DNA of 64,000 nt, taken from NCBI RefSeq assembly GCF_000758305.1, contig NZ_CP009458.1, positions 3,534,001-3,598,000 of the forward strand, written 5' to 3'. Made by a program: the position numbers and the translations under genes. A model generated the notes under the pieces. That model was not told where the DNA came from, made no database searches, and saw only the letters and a list, made by a program, of their open reading frames with translations. Origin of the DNA: Cedecea neteri. GTDB lineage: Bacteria > Pseudomonadota > Gammaproteobacteria > Enterobacterales > Enterobacteriaceae. This document shows, piece after piece, positions 33,605 through 43,159 of this stretch (within the stretch, counting starts at the first letter, position 1; each line of letters starts with the position of its first letter).

Positions 33605-35647
33605 CTACACGTTCGGGAACGTAATGCTGTTCCCCGGTGCCTCACGGTGCAGGTGGATAAAGTTCAGGTGGCGTTCGTACTGGTCGAGAATGTCGATGAT
33701 CACCTGTTCTTTGCTGTAGTCCATCAGGTCATTGCCCTGGCTGCCCTCCAGCAGGAAGGTTTCCAGTCGGTAATAGGTCGATTTGCCGCTGCGGGCCCGG
33801 TAGGTAAAGCCCGGCACCGAGTATTTCTGCGGCCAGATCTGGTAGACGAAGTTTTGCTCGTCGCCCATATGCACCCGCAGCTCCAGGTGCCCCAGCTTCT
33901 CATCCGGCAGCGGCGGCTCAACGGAAAGTTCCACCTTCGCGCCACGCAGCTCCAGTTCCTGAGAAACCTCTTCCATTGCCGGGTAGCAAACGGTGTCCAT
34001 CATCTTCTGGGTATAGCGCGTGCCAGGGTAGTTCATCAGCCGGGACAGGCGCTTTTTCCAGCCGAGGCGATCCTGCGCGGTCATCATGTACGGCGCGGTG
34101 TCGCGACTGGCGCTGACGCGGCGGTAATCCTCTATTTTCAGAGATTTGTACAATCCGGCCATCACAAAGAAAATCACGAAGCTGAACGGCAGGCCCATAA
34201 TCACCGTCATGTTCTGCAGCGCGGAAATGCCGTTGGTCATCAGCATCCCCATGGTCAGCAGGCCAATCGCAATGGACCAGAAGATACGCAGCCAGTTGGG
34301 CGCATCACTGTTGATGTCCTTCAACTTAGAGGTGAAATTCCCCAGCACCAGCGCACCTGAATCCGCCGAGGTGACATAGAACAGCAGGCCGGTGATCGTC
34401 GCCACCGAAGCGCTGAAGGTAAAGCCGGGATATTGCGCCAGCAGGCTGTAGAAGCCACGCTCCGGGTGGGCCATCGCTTCCTGAGCAAATGTACCGTCGC
34501 CGTGAATAATTTCGTAGAGCGCGCTGTTACCGAACACCGACAGCCAAAGCAGGGTAAAGGTGAACGGAATAATCAGCGTGCCGAGCACAAACTCACGAAT
34601 GGTGCGGCCACGGGAGATTCGTGCGAGGAACAGGCCAACAAACGGCGACCACGCTACCCACCAGGCCCAGAAGAACAGGGTCCAGTTGTTCATCCATTCC
34701 ACCGGGCGGTCAAACGCAAAGCTGTTAAGCGTCATGCCCATAAAGCGGTTGATGTAATCGCCCACGTTCAGCACCAGCGCGTTCAGCAGAAACTCGGTGT
34801 TGCCCATGAACAGCACGAACAGGATCAGCCCCAGCGCCAACGCCACGTTCAGCTCGGAAAGAATTCGAATGCCTTTATCGACGCCGGAGGTCACCGAAAT
34901 AGTGGCGATAATCACCGACAGCACGATCAGTGCCGCTTTGGCCCCCAGGCTGTCCGGGATATCAAACAGCACGTTCAGCCCATAGTTCAGCTGCACAACG
35001 CCAATCCCCAGCGTAGTGGCGATGCCGAAAATGGTGCCGATCACCGCCGCGATATCCACCGAGTGACCAATCGGGCCATTAATTCTTTTGCCAAAAATAG
35101 GGTACAGCGCCGAGCGGATCGTCAGCGGCAGGTTATAGCGGTAGCTGAAATAACCCAGCGCGATGCCCATCAGCGCATACATCGACCAGCCGGTCAGGCC
35201 GTAGTGGAACAGCGTCCAGACCATCGCCTGGCGAGCCGCTTCAATGGTTTGCCCGGCACCTTCCGGCGGCTGCATATATTGCGTTACCGGTTCGGCAACG
35301 GAGAAGAACATCAGGTCGATGCCTATCCCGGCGGCAAACAGCATTGCCGCCCAGCTCAGCACGCTGAATTCAGGCTTCGACTGTTCCGGCCCGAGCTTGA
35401 TGGAGCCGAAACGGGAACAGGCGATAAACACCACAAACACAATGTAGAGCGTAGCGGCAAGCAGGTAGTACCAGCCAAAGCGAGAGGAGACCCAGTTCAG
35501 GGTATGACTAATCAGATTTGCGGAGAAATCGCTATAAAAAATGGTCATCAGGGAAAAGCACAAAATCAGCCCGGCGGACGTGTAGAACACCACCGGGTTG
35601 ATTTTGTCTTTTTCGCTGGCAGCAGAAGCAGTAACGGGATTCGTCAT
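33605..35647 (-). CDS. betT: High-affinity choline transporter BetT
   Basis: A 680-residue BCCT-family transporter (E. coli BetT about 677). Twelve helices span about 15-510, with the family signature region WTLFFWAWWVAWSPFVGLFL and RISRGRTIREF. A cytoplasmic C-terminal domain of about 150 residues ends with ERHLNFIHLHREAPGNS and is needed for osmotic activation in E. coli. It imports choline with protons. It is divergent from betIBA across a 291-bp region containing the BetI dyad. The gene ends 2 bp past the convergent GlxA regulator stop. Confidence 0.94.
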   Translation of the reverse strand: MTNPVTASAASEKDKINPVVFYTSAGLILCFSLMTIFYSDFSANLISHTLNWVSSRFGWYYLLAATLYIVFVVFIACSRFGSIKLGPEQSKPEFSVLSWAAMLFAAGIGIDLMFFSVAEPVTQYMQPPEGAGQTIEAARQAMVWTLFHYGLTGWSMYALMGIALGYFSYRYNLPLTIRSALYPIFGKRINGPIGHSVDIAAVIGTIFGIATTLGIGVVQLNYGLNVLFDIPDSLGAKAALIVLSVIIATISVTSGVDKGIRILSELNVALALGLILFVLFMGNTEFLLNALVLNVGDYINRFMGMTLNSFAFDRPVEWMNNWTLFFWAWWVAWSPFVGLFLARISRGRTIREFVLGTLIIPFTFTLLWLSVFGNSALYEIIHGDGTFAQEAMAHPERGFYSLLAQYPGFTFSASVATITGLLFYVTSADSGALVLGNFTSKLKDINSDAPNWLRIFWSIAIGLLTMGMLMTNGISALQNMTVIMGLPFSFVIFFVMAGLYKSLKIEDYRRVSASRDTAPYMMTAQDRLGWKKRLSRLMNYPGTRYTQKMMDTVCYPAMEEVSQELELRGAKVELSVEPPLPDEKLGHLELRVHMGDEQNFVYQIWPQKYSVPGFTYRARSGKSTYYRLETFLLEGSQGNDLMDYSKEQVIIDILDQYERHLNFIHLHREAPGNSITFPNV

Positions 35648-35876
35648 CGATTACCTCAGGTTAAGTAACGGTGACTACTCAGATGAGCAGTTAAGTTTTT
35701 CTTGTGAATGCAGGTGAGATTGTTTTTTAACAATTCCATAATCAATTTATGGTCTTAAATTGTTCATTGATATTAATATATTGAATATATTCAAATAAAA
35801 TCCTCATTTTTATTGTTTGGAATGCGAACACATCGCTGTTTTCTTGCCTTTGCGTAACAATTAATACACATTTTAT

Positions 35877-35890
35877 ATTGAACGTTCAAT
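35877..35890. promoter_or_regulatory. BetI operator dyad in the betT-betI intergenic region
   Basis: ATTGAACGTTCAAT is a perfect 14-bp palindrome, 49 bp before the betI ATG and 230 bp from betT. TetR-family repressors bind such dyads, and E. coli BetI acts on this same divergent gap in response to choline. The rest of 35648-35938 is AT-rich promoter DNA with no gene. Confidence 0.7.
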
Positions 35891-35938
35891 CAATAAACGC
35901 TTAAATAGATAACAATTACTGATGAATGGAGCAGGGCG

Positions 35939-36535
35939 ATGCCGAAAAAAGGTATGCAGCCGATACGGCGGCGACAGCTGATCGACGCCACATTAAACGC
36001 CATAAATGAGGTCGGCATGCATGATGCCACGGTGGCGCAGATTGCCCGCCGGGCCGGGGTTTCGACCGGCATCATCAGCCATTACTTTCAGGATAAAAAC
36101 GGCCTGCTGGAGGCCACCATGCGGGACGTCACCGCCCAGCTTCGCGATGCGGTAGTGGGGCGACTGAAAGCTTTACCGGGCGCTTCTGCCGAACGGCGCC
36201 TGTGCGCCATCGTGGATGGCAATTTTGACGAAACGCAGACTCACAGCGCGGCGATGAAAGCCTGGCTGGCATTCTGGGCCAGCAGCATGCACCAGCCGAT
36301 GCTCTACCGCTTACAGCAGGTGAGCAGCCGCCGCCTGCTGTCCACGCTCACCGCCGAATTCAGGCGCGAGCTGCCGCAGGAGGAAGCCAGGCTGGCGGGT
36401 TATGGCCTTGCCGCGCTGATAGACGGCCTTTGGCTGCGAGCAGCCTTGAGTGGCAAGCCGTTTGACCGCAAAGCGGCGAGCGTACTCACCACGCAATTTA
36501 TCAACCAGCACCTGGTTGCTGCGGTGAAAAAGTAA
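35939..36535 (+). CDS. betI: Choline-responsive repressor BetI
   Basis: A 198-residue TetR-family repressor. The N-terminal helix-turn-helix (about 8-55) includes RRRQLIDATLNAINEVGMHD and IARRAGVSTGIISHYFQDKNGLLEATM, matching BetI closely. The remainder is the ligand-binding helical domain, with MHQPMLYRLQQVSSRRLLSTL. It is the first gene of betIBA and should repress both betT and betIBA until choline binds. The start has an upstream GGAG-like site. Spacing to betB is 16 bp with an AAGGAG site. Confidence 0.93.
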   Translation: MPKKGMQPIRRRQLIDATLNAINEVGMHDATVAQIARRAGVSTGIISHYFQDKNGLLEATMRDVTAQLRDAVVGRLKALPGASAERRLCAIVDGNFDETQTHSAAMKAWLAFWASSMHQPMLYRLQQVSSRRLLSTLTAEFRRELPQEEARLAGYGLAALIDGLWLRAALSGKPFDRKAASVLTTQFINQHLVAAVKK

Positions 36536-36551
36536 TTAGCAAGGAGAAATC

Positions 36552-38024
36552 ATGTCCCGATTTGGTGAACAACAGCTCTATATCGACGGCGCTTACGTGA
36601 ATGCGCTCAGCGGTAAAACGTTCGAAACCATCAACCCGGCTAACGGCGAAGTGCTGGCGGTCGTTCAGGCCGCAGGCCGGGAAGACGTTGACCGCGCCGT
36701 AGCTGCGGCGAAGAAAGGGCAGAAAATATGGGCAGCAAAAACGCCCGTTGAGCGTGCACGCATTTTGCGCCGTGCGGTCGACATTCTGCGCGAGCGTAAC
36801 GATGAGCTGGCCGAGCTGGAAACGCTCGACACCGGCAAAGCTTTCAGCGAAACCTCCAGCGTGGATATCGCCACCGGTGCAGACGTGCTGGAATATTACG
36901 CCGGGCTGACAACCACCCTGGAAGGCCAGCAGATCCCGCTGCGGGATACCTCATTCGTCTACACCCGCCGGGAGCCATTGGGCGTTGTGGCTGGCATCGG
37001 CGCATGGAATTACCCGATTCAGATTGCGCTTTGGAAATCTGCCCCCGCGCTGGCAGCGGGCAATGCGATGATCTTTAAACCGAGTGAAGTGACGCCGCTT
37101 ACCGCGCTTAAGCTAGCCGAAATCTATACCGAAGCCGGGCTGCCGGACGGCGTCTTTAGCGTGCTACCTGGCGTTGGCGCAGAAACGGGTCAACTGCTGA
37201 CGGAACACCCTGGCATCGCCAAAGTTTCCTTCACCGGCGGCGTTGCCAGCGGCAAGAAAGTGATGGCCAACGCTGCGGGTTCAACGCTGAAACAGGTCAC
37301 GATGGAGCTGGGCGGCAAATCACCGCTGATTATCTTCGACGATGCCGATCTTAACCTGGCGGCAGACATCGCGATGATGGCTAACTTCTACAGCTCCGGC
37401 CAGGTCTGCACCAACGGCACTCGCGTATTTATTCCCGCGGCGCTGAAAGCCGAGTTTGAGCAGAAAATTATTGAACGCGTCGGTCGCATTCGCGCCGGTG
37501 ACGTGATGGATCCGCACACCAACTTTGGCCCGCTGGTCAGCTTCCCGCACCGCGAAAACGTTCTGCGCTACATCGAATCCGGCCGCGAAGAGGGCGCCAC
37601 GCTGCTGTGCGGGGGCGACAAGCTGCGCGGAGAAGGTTTTGATAACGGTGCCTGGGTTGCGCCCACGGTGTTCACCGACTGCCGCGATGAGATGACAATC
37701 GTCCGCGAAGAGATCTTCGGGCCGGTGATGTCGATCCTTAGCTATGAAACAGAAGAGGAAGTGATTTGCCGCGCCAATGATACGGATTATGGCCTGGCGG
37801 CAGGCGTGGTCACTAACGATCTCACTCGCGCACACCGCGTTATCCATCAGCTTGAAGCCGGGATTTGCTGGATTAACACCTGGGGTGAATCTGCAGCAGA
37901 GATGCCGGTCGGCGGCTACAAGCATTCCGGCATTGGCCGCGAAAATGGCCTGATGACCCTGCAAAACTATACGCAAGTTAAGTCAATCCAACTGGAGATG
38001 GGCACCTATCAGTCAATCTTTTAA
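36552..38024 (+). CDS. betB: Betaine aldehyde dehydrogenase BetB
   Basis: A 490-residue NAD(P)+-dependent aldehyde dehydrogenase. The catalytic nucleophile is C286 (FYSSGQVCTNGTR), the general base lies in MELGGKSPLI (about 252), and the cofactor site is GVVAGIGAWNYPIQIALWKSAPA, shown in two overlapping halves. It oxidises betaine aldehyde to glycine betaine, the second step of osmoprotectant synthesis. It lies between betI and betA with short gaps, as in E. coli. Confidence 0.95.
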   Translation: MSRFGEQQLYIDGAYVNALSGKTFETINPANGEVLAVVQAAGREDVDRAVAAAKKGQKIWAAKTPVERARILRRAVDILRERNDELAELETLDTGKAFSETSSVDIATGADVLEYYAGLTTTLEGQQIPLRDTSFVYTRREPLGVVAGIGAWNYPIQIALWKSAPALAAGNAMIFKPSEVTPLTALKLAEIYTEAGLPDGVFSVLPGVGAETGQLLTEHPGIAKVSFTGGVASGKKVMANAAGSTLKQVTMELGGKSPLIIFDDADLNLAADIAMMANFYSSGQVCTNGTRVFIPAALKAEFEQKIIERVGRIRAGDVMDPHTNFGPLVSFPHRENVLRYIESGREEGATLLCGGDKLRGEGFDNGAWVAPTVFTDCRDEMTIVREEIFGPVMSILSYETEEEVICRANDTDYGLAAGVVTNDLTRAHRVIHQLEAGICWINTWGESAAEMPVGGYKHSGIGRENGLMTLQNYTQVKSIQLEMGTYQSIF

Positions 38025-38043
38025 CCCCACCTGAGGAGGATGA

Positions 38044-39729
38044 ATGGAATTTGATTACATCATTATTGGAGCTGGTTCCGCAGGTAATGTTTTAGCTGCA
38101 CGTTTAACGGAAGATCCTGATACCACCGTCCTGCTGCTTGAGGCGGGCGGCCCGGACTACCGCTTTGATTTTCGCACCCAAATGCCCGCGGCGCTGGCGT
38201 TCCCGCTGCAGGGCAGGCGCTACAACTGGGCCTATGAAACCGACCCCGAGCCGTTTATGAATCACCGCCGTATGGAGTGCGGGCGGGGCAAAGGGCTGGG
38301 CGGTTCCTCCCTGATTAACGGCATGTGCTATATCCGTGGGAACGCGATGGATCTCGACAACTGGGCGTCGATGCCGGGCCTGGAGAACTGGAGCTATCTG
38401 GACTGCCTGCCGTACTACCGCAAAGCGGAAACCCGCGATATTGGCCCGAATGATTACCACGGCGGCGAGGGCCCGGTGTCCGTCACCACACCGAAGCAGG
38501 GGAACAATCCGCTGTTTCACGCGATGATCGAAGCGGGCGTTGAGGCGGGCTATCCGCGTACCGATGATCTGAACGGCTATCAGCAGGAAGGCTTTGGGCC
38601 GATGGACCGTACCGTGACGCCAAAAGGCCGCCGCGCCAGCACCGCTCGTGGCTATCTTGACGAGGCAAAGCGCCGGGATAATCTGACCATTGTGACCCAT
38701 GCAACCACCGACAGGATTATTTTTGATAATTTGCGCGCGGTTGGAGTGGAATACCTTGTGAACGACAGCACGGTGCATTCCGTAGCCAAAGCGCGCAAAG
38801 AAGTTCTGCTGAGCGCTGGCGCGATTGCTTCGCCGCAAATTCTGCAGCGCTCTGGGGTGGGCGATGCAGAATTCCTGGCGAGCATTGAAATCCCTGTGGT
38901 TCATGACCTGCCGGGCGTGGGCGAAAACCTGCAAGATCACCTGGAAATGTACCTGCAGTATGAATGCAAAGAACCGGTGTCACTTTACCCGGCGCTGCAA
39001 TGGTACAACCAGCCCAAAATAGGCGCAGAATGGCTGTTCAACGGCACCGGCGTAGGCGCGAGCAACCAGTTTGAAGCGGGGGGCTTTATCCGCAGCCGCG
39101 AAGAGTTTAGCTGGCCGAACATTCAGTATCACTTCCTGCCGGTGGCGATTAACTACAACGGCTCAAACGCGGTGAAAGAGCACGGCTTCCAGTGTCACGT
39201 CGGCTCTATGCGTTCTCCAAGCCGGGGCCGCGTGAAGCTGAAATCGCGCGACCCGCACGAGCACCCAAGCATACTGTTCAACTATATGTCCCACGAACAG
39301 GACTGGCAGGAGTTCCGCGACGCGATTCGTATTACCCGCGAGATCATGCAGCAGCCCGCTCTGGATAAATACCGAGGCCGTGAAATTAGCCCCGGCGTTG
39401 ACTGCCAGACGGACGAACAGCTGGATGAGTTTGTGCGTAACCATGCGGAAACCGCTTTTCACCCGTGCGGCAGCTGTAAAATGGGGCACGATGAAATGGC
39501 CGTTGTGGACGAGCAGGGCCGGGTTCACGGCCTGCAGGGGCTACGCGTAGTGGATGCTTCCATCATGCCGCAGATCATTACCGGCAACCTGAACGCCACC
39601 ACCATTATGATCGGTGAAAAAATTGCCGATGCCATTCGCGGCAAAGCGCCTCTGCCGCGCAGTACCGCCAGCTATTACACAGCGGGGCAGTCGCCGGTGA
39701 GAAAAACGCCGGTGCGAAAAATCCAGTAA
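38044..39729 (+). CDS. betA: Choline dehydrogenase BetA
   Basis: A 561-residue FAD-dependent GMC oxidoreductase. The dinucleotide fold starts IIIGAGSAGNVLAARLTEDP, the first GMC signature is GRGKGLGGSSLINGMCYIRG, the second appears as LLSAGAIASPQILQRSGVG, and the C-terminus carries the catalytic His region (AETAFHPCGSCKMG and GNLNATTIMIGEKIAD). It converts choline to betaine aldehyde at the inner membrane. It starts 19 bp after betB behind GAGGAGG, and its end is marked by a terminator. Confidence 0.95.
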   Translation: MEFDYIIIGAGSAGNVLAARLTEDPDTTVLLLEAGGPDYRFDFRTQMPAALAFPLQGRRYNWAYETDPEPFMNHRRMECGRGKGLGGSSLINGMCYIRGNAMDLDNWASMPGLENWSYLDCLPYYRKAETRDIGPNDYHGGEGPVSVTTPKQGNNPLFHAMIEAGVEAGYPRTDDLNGYQQEGFGPMDRTVTPKGRRASTARGYLDEAKRRDNLTIVTHATTDRIIFDNLRAVGVEYLVNDSTVHSVAKARKEVLLSAGAIASPQILQRSGVGDAEFLASIEIPVVHDLPGVGENLQDHLEMYLQYECKEPVSLYPALQWYNQPKIGAEWLFNGTGVGASNQFEAGGFIRSREEFSWPNIQYHFLPVAINYNGSNAVKEHGFQCHVGSMRSPSRGRVKLKSRDPHEHPSILFNYMSHEQDWQEFRDAIRITREIMQQPALDKYRGREISPGVDCQTDEQLDEFVRNHAETAFHPCGSCKMGHDEMAVVDEQGRVHGLQGLRVVDASIMPQIITGNLNATTIMIGEKIADAIRGKAPLPRSTASYYTAGQSPVRKTPVRKIQ

Positions 39730-39735
39730 CCATTC

Positions 39736-39762
39736 AAGGCCAGTAAAACTGGCCTTTCTTCT
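39736..39762 (+). terminator. Rho-independent terminator of betIBA
   Basis: AAGGCCAGT (39736-39744) pairs perfectly with ACTGGCCTT (39748-39756) around AAA, and TTTCTTCT overlaps and follows. It begins 6 bp after the betA stop. Confidence 0.85.
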
Positions 39763-39831
39763 ATCCACCGCTTGCCCGATCCCCTCGTGAAGCAGTAAAA
39801 CTACTGTTCAACAACAAAAAGGAGAATCACC

Positions 39832-40062
39832 GTGCCGCATATCGAAATCAAATGTTTCCCTCGTGAGCTGACCGAAGAGCAAAAGCAGGCCGTGGCCAGC
39901 GAAATGTGTGACGTGCTGAAAAAGCACTTCGGCTCGAAGGACGAATCGCTGTCCGTGGCGCTGAAAATGATCGACCAGGCGAACTGGAAAGCCGAAGTGT
40001 GGGATACGCAGATTGCGCCCGAGATGGATTCACTGCTGAAAAAACCGGGTTACAGTCTTTAA
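39832..40062 (+). CDS. pptA: 4-oxalocrotonate tautomerase-family protein PptA
   Basis: A 76-residue protein matching E. coli PptA (YdcE): PHIEIKCFPRELTEEQKQA at the start and IAPEMDSLLKKPGYSL at the end. The catalytic Pro1 is exposed after removal of the initiator. Translation starts at a GTG behind AAGGAG at 7 nt. PptA has keto-enol tautomerase activity on phenylpyruvate-like substrates in vitro; its physiological role is unclear. It is monocistronic after the bet terminator. Confidence 0.9.
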   Translation: MPHIEIKCFPRELTEEQKQAVASEMCDVLKKHFGSKDESLSVALKMIDQANWKAEVWDTQIAPEMDSLLKKPGYSL

Positions 40063-40067
40063 GACAT

Positions 40068-40092
40068 CATAAAGTGACAATGTCACCTTATG
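40068..40092. terminator. Inverted repeat between convergent pptA and ATPase genes
   Basis: CATAAAGTGACA (40068-40079) and TGTCACCTTATG (40081-40092) are inverted with one mismatch around a single A. It overlaps the stop codon of the minus-strand gene. It could be a bidirectional transcript end or a protein-binding dyad. Confidence 0.4.
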
Positions 40093-40582
40093 TGTAACGG
40101 ATTATCGTCAACCCTTCGCGCTCATCGGGCGCAACGAAGTAGCTAGTAATCAAATCAAACTGCGCGTCCGTGGCGGCAAAATCATGAATCCCGCGGCTGT
40201 TGCGGGCGCGTAATCTCTCCCGGCAAACGTCATCAGGCACGTCCAGGTAATGCAGGCGATTATCTGCCCCGGCTTCATCCACAATCGACTTCATCCACTG
40301 CCTATTCGCCAGCGTATTGGCCGGGAAATCGAGCACCACCGAAAGCCCGTTCCTCAGCAGGGAAACAAGATGCGGCGTTAGCGCTTTTTTCAGTTTGCCG
40401 GAGCAGGCGACATAATCCGCCACGCTCAGCATTTGCTCGCCGTAAAGCGCCGCGAGCCAGGTGTCTTCACTGACCAGAATGGTATTGGGCGCTTCCATCA
40501 GCTTTGCGCTTAGCGTGGATTTACCGGCGGCGATTTTGCCGCAGAGAAGGTGAAGTGTCGGGGGATTGTTGGCAGCGACCAT
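40088..40582 (-). CDS. P-loop ATPase/kinase-like protein (AAA_33 type)
   Basis: A 164-residue protein with Walker A LLCGKIAAGKST (about 13-23), a DTW/LSE-type second motif (VSEDTWLAALYG), a Walker B-like LSVVLDFPANT and an arginine pair in DVCRERLRARN that resembles a lid of small kinases. Such stand-alone proteins resemble zeta-toxin/chloramphenicol phosphotransferase-like kinases. The substrate is unknown. The ATG at 40582 is followed immediately by family homology. No antitoxin-like partner gene is adjacent. Confidence 0.75.
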   Translation of the reverse strand: MVAANNPPTLHLLCGKIAAGKSTLSAKLMEAPNTILVSEDTWLAALYGEQMLSVADYVACSGKLKKALTPHLVSLLRNGLSVVLDFPANTLANRQWMKSIVDEAGADNRLHYLDVPDDVCRERLRARNSRGIHDFAATDAQFDLITSYFVAPDEREGLTIIRYT

Positions 40583-40734
40583 TTGGACCTCGTCAGTAAC
40601 ATTCTATGAGGCTTCACTCTCTACCGTAAAAGTGAGATATGCAATGGTAAGAATGAATACCCTTCAATTCAAACTTTTACTTAGAAACCGGAACAGGTAG
40701 ACTTCTGGCATCCCGCAAAAACTCGGCTAAATAC

Positions 40735-42210
40735 ATGAAATCTCCTTTACGCCCATTACTTGTTTGTGTCTTTCTTTTTGTGCTGCCACTGTTAATGGCC
40801 AATATTTATTATATTGATGACAATGGTCGGGCTGCATTTGGTTATACCCACTGGGGACCGGACGGCAGGCCACTTGCGGATATCATGGTCAAAGCACTTT
40901 TTCTCAGTTCTCATATTGCTGATATTTTTCCACTGCCTTTGATTCTTGCTGTTGTTCTACTCAGCGTAAGCCTGGTAAAATTTTCGAGCCACTTTTTAAA
41001 CAATTACCGGATGAGTTATGCTGTATTGGTCGCATTAACCTTTTTCTGTAATCCCTATTTGGCTGAAGTTTTCTCCTATCGTTTTGATGTGCTGACATTA
41101 AGTGCCGCACTTAGCCTTAGCCTGCTCTACTGTAGCGTGATGGTGGGAAAGCGATTGTGGATCCGATTCGCAATCGGGACACTAATTATTGTGGCGATAT
41201 ACTGTCTCTATCAGACAATTATAAATATTGCTGCGATAATGGTTATCGCAGCACTTTATTATCAAATGAATTCTCGCGAACCAGCTAAAGTTATTTTTAT
41301 TTCTTTGCTGAAAAGGCTAGGAGAGTTAATCGCTGGCACCCTTATCTACATGAAATTAATTTTGCCAGCGACTTTTTCAGGAAAAGTTGAGATTAATCAT
41401 CCCACGCTAGCGGGGAGCGATCTCATTTCTACCGCCATTAACAATCTGCATATCTATAGCCAATTTATAAACGATACCTTGCTGAAAGGACAGGGCGGGA
41501 TCCGTTTCCTGGTTCTGCTTCTGGCTGTTGCCAGCATCGCATCAGTCGTCGTCTCGCTACGTTATCTGCGTCAAAATCGTGAGCCTATGGCTATCATCAT
41601 TTGCATTGGTGCTGTTATTGCGCCTTTTGTGGCTATTCTGATGATTCCTGGCAGTTTGCTTTTACTCCAAAACCCATTACTTTCACCACGTTCACTGGTG
41701 GGATTAAGTGGATTTACGTTGCTAACTGCACTCTTGCTGGCCATAGCACTACCGGAACGACTCAAAATGCTGACATGGGTACTACTGATACCTATAATGC
41801 ATTCGCTTGTATTTTATTATGCTTATGGTAACTCGCTTCGTGAACAATCGAAGTTTAATGATAACCTGGTCCGGCAAATAAAATCAGATACTCGTGACCT
41901 GAATTATAATTCGGTCTATTTCATTTACAGTGGAGAAGCGCCCCGTTCACCTGTTTATGAAAATGCGGCACAAAACTATCCGGTATTATCATTCTTAGTG
42001 CCTAACTATTTTAGCAACTGGTATTGGCCGGAAGGAAACATGAGAATGAACGGTCTGCAACAACCCTGGGTTGCTCCTGATGCGGGTGTGGACTCTGATA
42101 TCAGTCACTATATCTGTCAGACCGCAGTATTTGCCAGCAATCAGGATTATAAAATGTGGATGAAAGGCAATGTGATTGTCATTGATTTCAATAGAACACA
42201 CTGCCCGTAA
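40735..42210 (+). CDS. GtrII-type O-antigen glucosyltransferase-like membrane protein
   Basis: A 491-residue polytopic protein with about ten transmembrane helices. It opens with LLVCVFLFVLPLLMANIYYIDD followed by a periplasmic YTHWGPDGRPLADI segment, typical of the Glucos_trans_II family, and ends with a hydrophilic periplasmic tail. These serotype-specific enzymes move glucose from undecaprenyl-phosphate to O-antigen. The gene is A/T-rich and convergent with gtrB-gtrA, an unusual arrangement since the type-specific gene normally follows gtrB in one operon. The ribosome site is weak. The 152-bp upstream gap has no GATC sites, so OxyR/Dam phase variation is not expected. Confidence 0.8.
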   Translation: MKSPLRPLLVCVFLFVLPLLMANIYYIDDNGRAAFGYTHWGPDGRPLADIMVKALFLSSHIADIFPLPLILAVVLLSVSLVKFSSHFLNNYRMSYAVLVALTFFCNPYLAEVFSYRFDVLTLSAALSLSLLYCSVMVGKRLWIRFAIGTLIIVAIYCLYQTIINIAAIMVIAALYYQMNSREPAKVIFISLLKRLGELIAGTLIYMKLILPATFSGKVEINHPTLAGSDLISTAINNLHIYSQFINDTLLKGQGGIRFLVLLLAVASIASVVVSLRYLRQNREPMAIIICIGAVIAPFVAILMIPGSLLLLQNPLLSPRSLVGLSGFTLLTALLLAIALPERLKMLTWVLLIPIMHSLVFYYAYGNSLREQSKFNDNLVRQIKSDTRDLNYNSVYFIYSGEAPRSPVYENAAQNYPVLSFLVPNYFSNWYWPEGNMRMNGLQQPWVAPDAGVDSDISHYICQTAVFASNQDYKMWMKGNVIVIDFNRTHCP

Positions 42211-42217
42211 TTAAAAT

Positions 42218-42262
42218 ACGCTCAGGCTAAATTTATTTAGCCTGAGCGTGCTTTTACTTTTT
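42218..42262. terminator. Strong bidirectional terminator
   Basis: ACGCTCAGGCTAAA (42218-42231) pairs perfectly with TTTAGCCTGAGCGT (42236-42249) around TTTA, a 14-bp stem. GCTTTTACTTTTT follows on the plus strand, and ATTTTAATT on the minus. It serves the convergent glucosyltransferase gene and gtrB. Confidence 0.9.
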
Positions 42263-43159
42263 AATGATATAACGAGGCCTTCTTTTTGTCTCGATATAAA
42301 TTCTACCTATATATTCCCCAAGCACACCGATGCCAATCAACTGAACGCCACCTAGAAAAAGTATTGAAACTAACAGAGAAGGGTACCCGGCGACAGGATT
42401 TCCCCAGATTAATTTGTCAATAATCATCCATACGCCGTATAGAAAAGACAACATAGCAACAAAGAAACCAATGTAGGTCCAAACGCGTAGGGGCACGGTA
42501 GAGAAACTCGTTACGCCTTCAAGTGCAAGATTCCAAAGTTTCCAGCCATTAAATTTGGTTTTCCCTGCTGAACGGGAAGGTCGAGTGTATTCAACTACGG
42601 CAACCTCACCGCCAACCCAGCTTAATATCCCTTTCATGAAGAGATTTCTCTCGCCTAATAGCTTTATGTTTTCTACGGTTTCTCTGGATAATAGCCTGAA
42701 ATCGCCCACATTTTCTTCTATCTTAGGTGAACTGATTTTATTGTGCAGTCGGTAAAACCATGTTGCAGTTTTACGCTTCAAATGGCTATCCGTACTCCTG
42801 TCAATCCGCTTAGCAAGAACAACCTGACAGCCGCCAAGCCATTTATTCACCATCAAAGGAATGACTTCTATTGGATCTTGTAGATCAACATCTATAGGGA
42901 TAACGACATCACCAGTAGAGTGTTCAAGCCCCGCCAGCAGTGCCGGTTCTTTGCCAAAATTACGAACAAAATTTATGGCCTTAACAGAGGCGTCACTTTC
43001 AGATAATGAGTTTATTATTTGTTCGGTTTTGTCTGTGCTGCCGTCATTTATAAAAATAATTTCCAAATTATATTCAGATAACGTTTTCTTGACTGCTTGA
43101 TAAAATACAGGAATGGCATCTTCCTCATTGAACACTGGAATTATCAATGAAATTATCAC
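42254..43159 (-). CDS. gtrB: Bactoprenol glucosyltransferase GtrB
   Basis: A 301-residue GT2 enzyme. The N-terminal catalytic domain has IISLIIPVFNEEDAIPVFYQ, IIFINDGSTDKTEQII and the DxD-like VVIPIDVDLQDP. Two C-terminal transmembrane helices follow (about 230-255 and 265-290), ending in the family phrase GVLGEYIGRIYIETKRRPRY. It transfers glucose from UDP-glucose to undecaprenyl phosphate at the cytoplasmic face. It overlaps gtrA by 4 bp. A/T-rich compared with neighbours. Confidence 0.92.
   Translation of the reverse strand: MIISLIIPVFNEEDAIPVFYQAVKKTLSEYNLEIIFINDGSTDKTEQIINSLSESDASVKAINFVRNFGKEPALLAGLEHSTGDVVIPIDVDLQDPIEVIPLMVNKWLGGCQVVLAKRIDRSTDSHLKRKTATWFYRLHNKISSPKIEENVGDFRLLSRETVENIKLLGERNLFMKGILSWVGGEVAVVEYTRPSRSAGKTKFNGWKLWNLALEGVTSFSTVPLRVWTYIGFFVAMLSFLYGVWMIIDKLIWGNPVAGYPSLLVSILFLGGVQLIGIGVLGEYIGRIYIETKRRPRYIIKK

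Noticed and set aside
34433..35668. 411-codon open frame on the plus strand opposite betT
   Set aside because: It is antisense to a strongly supported BCCT transporter gene. Its translation is Arg/His/Gln-rich low-complexity protein with no family motif.
40088..40582. Toxin-antitoxin pair with a zeta-like kinase
   Set aside because: The P-loop protein resembles small kinases, but no small antitoxin frame lies next to it; pptA is a conserved enzyme with its own signals.
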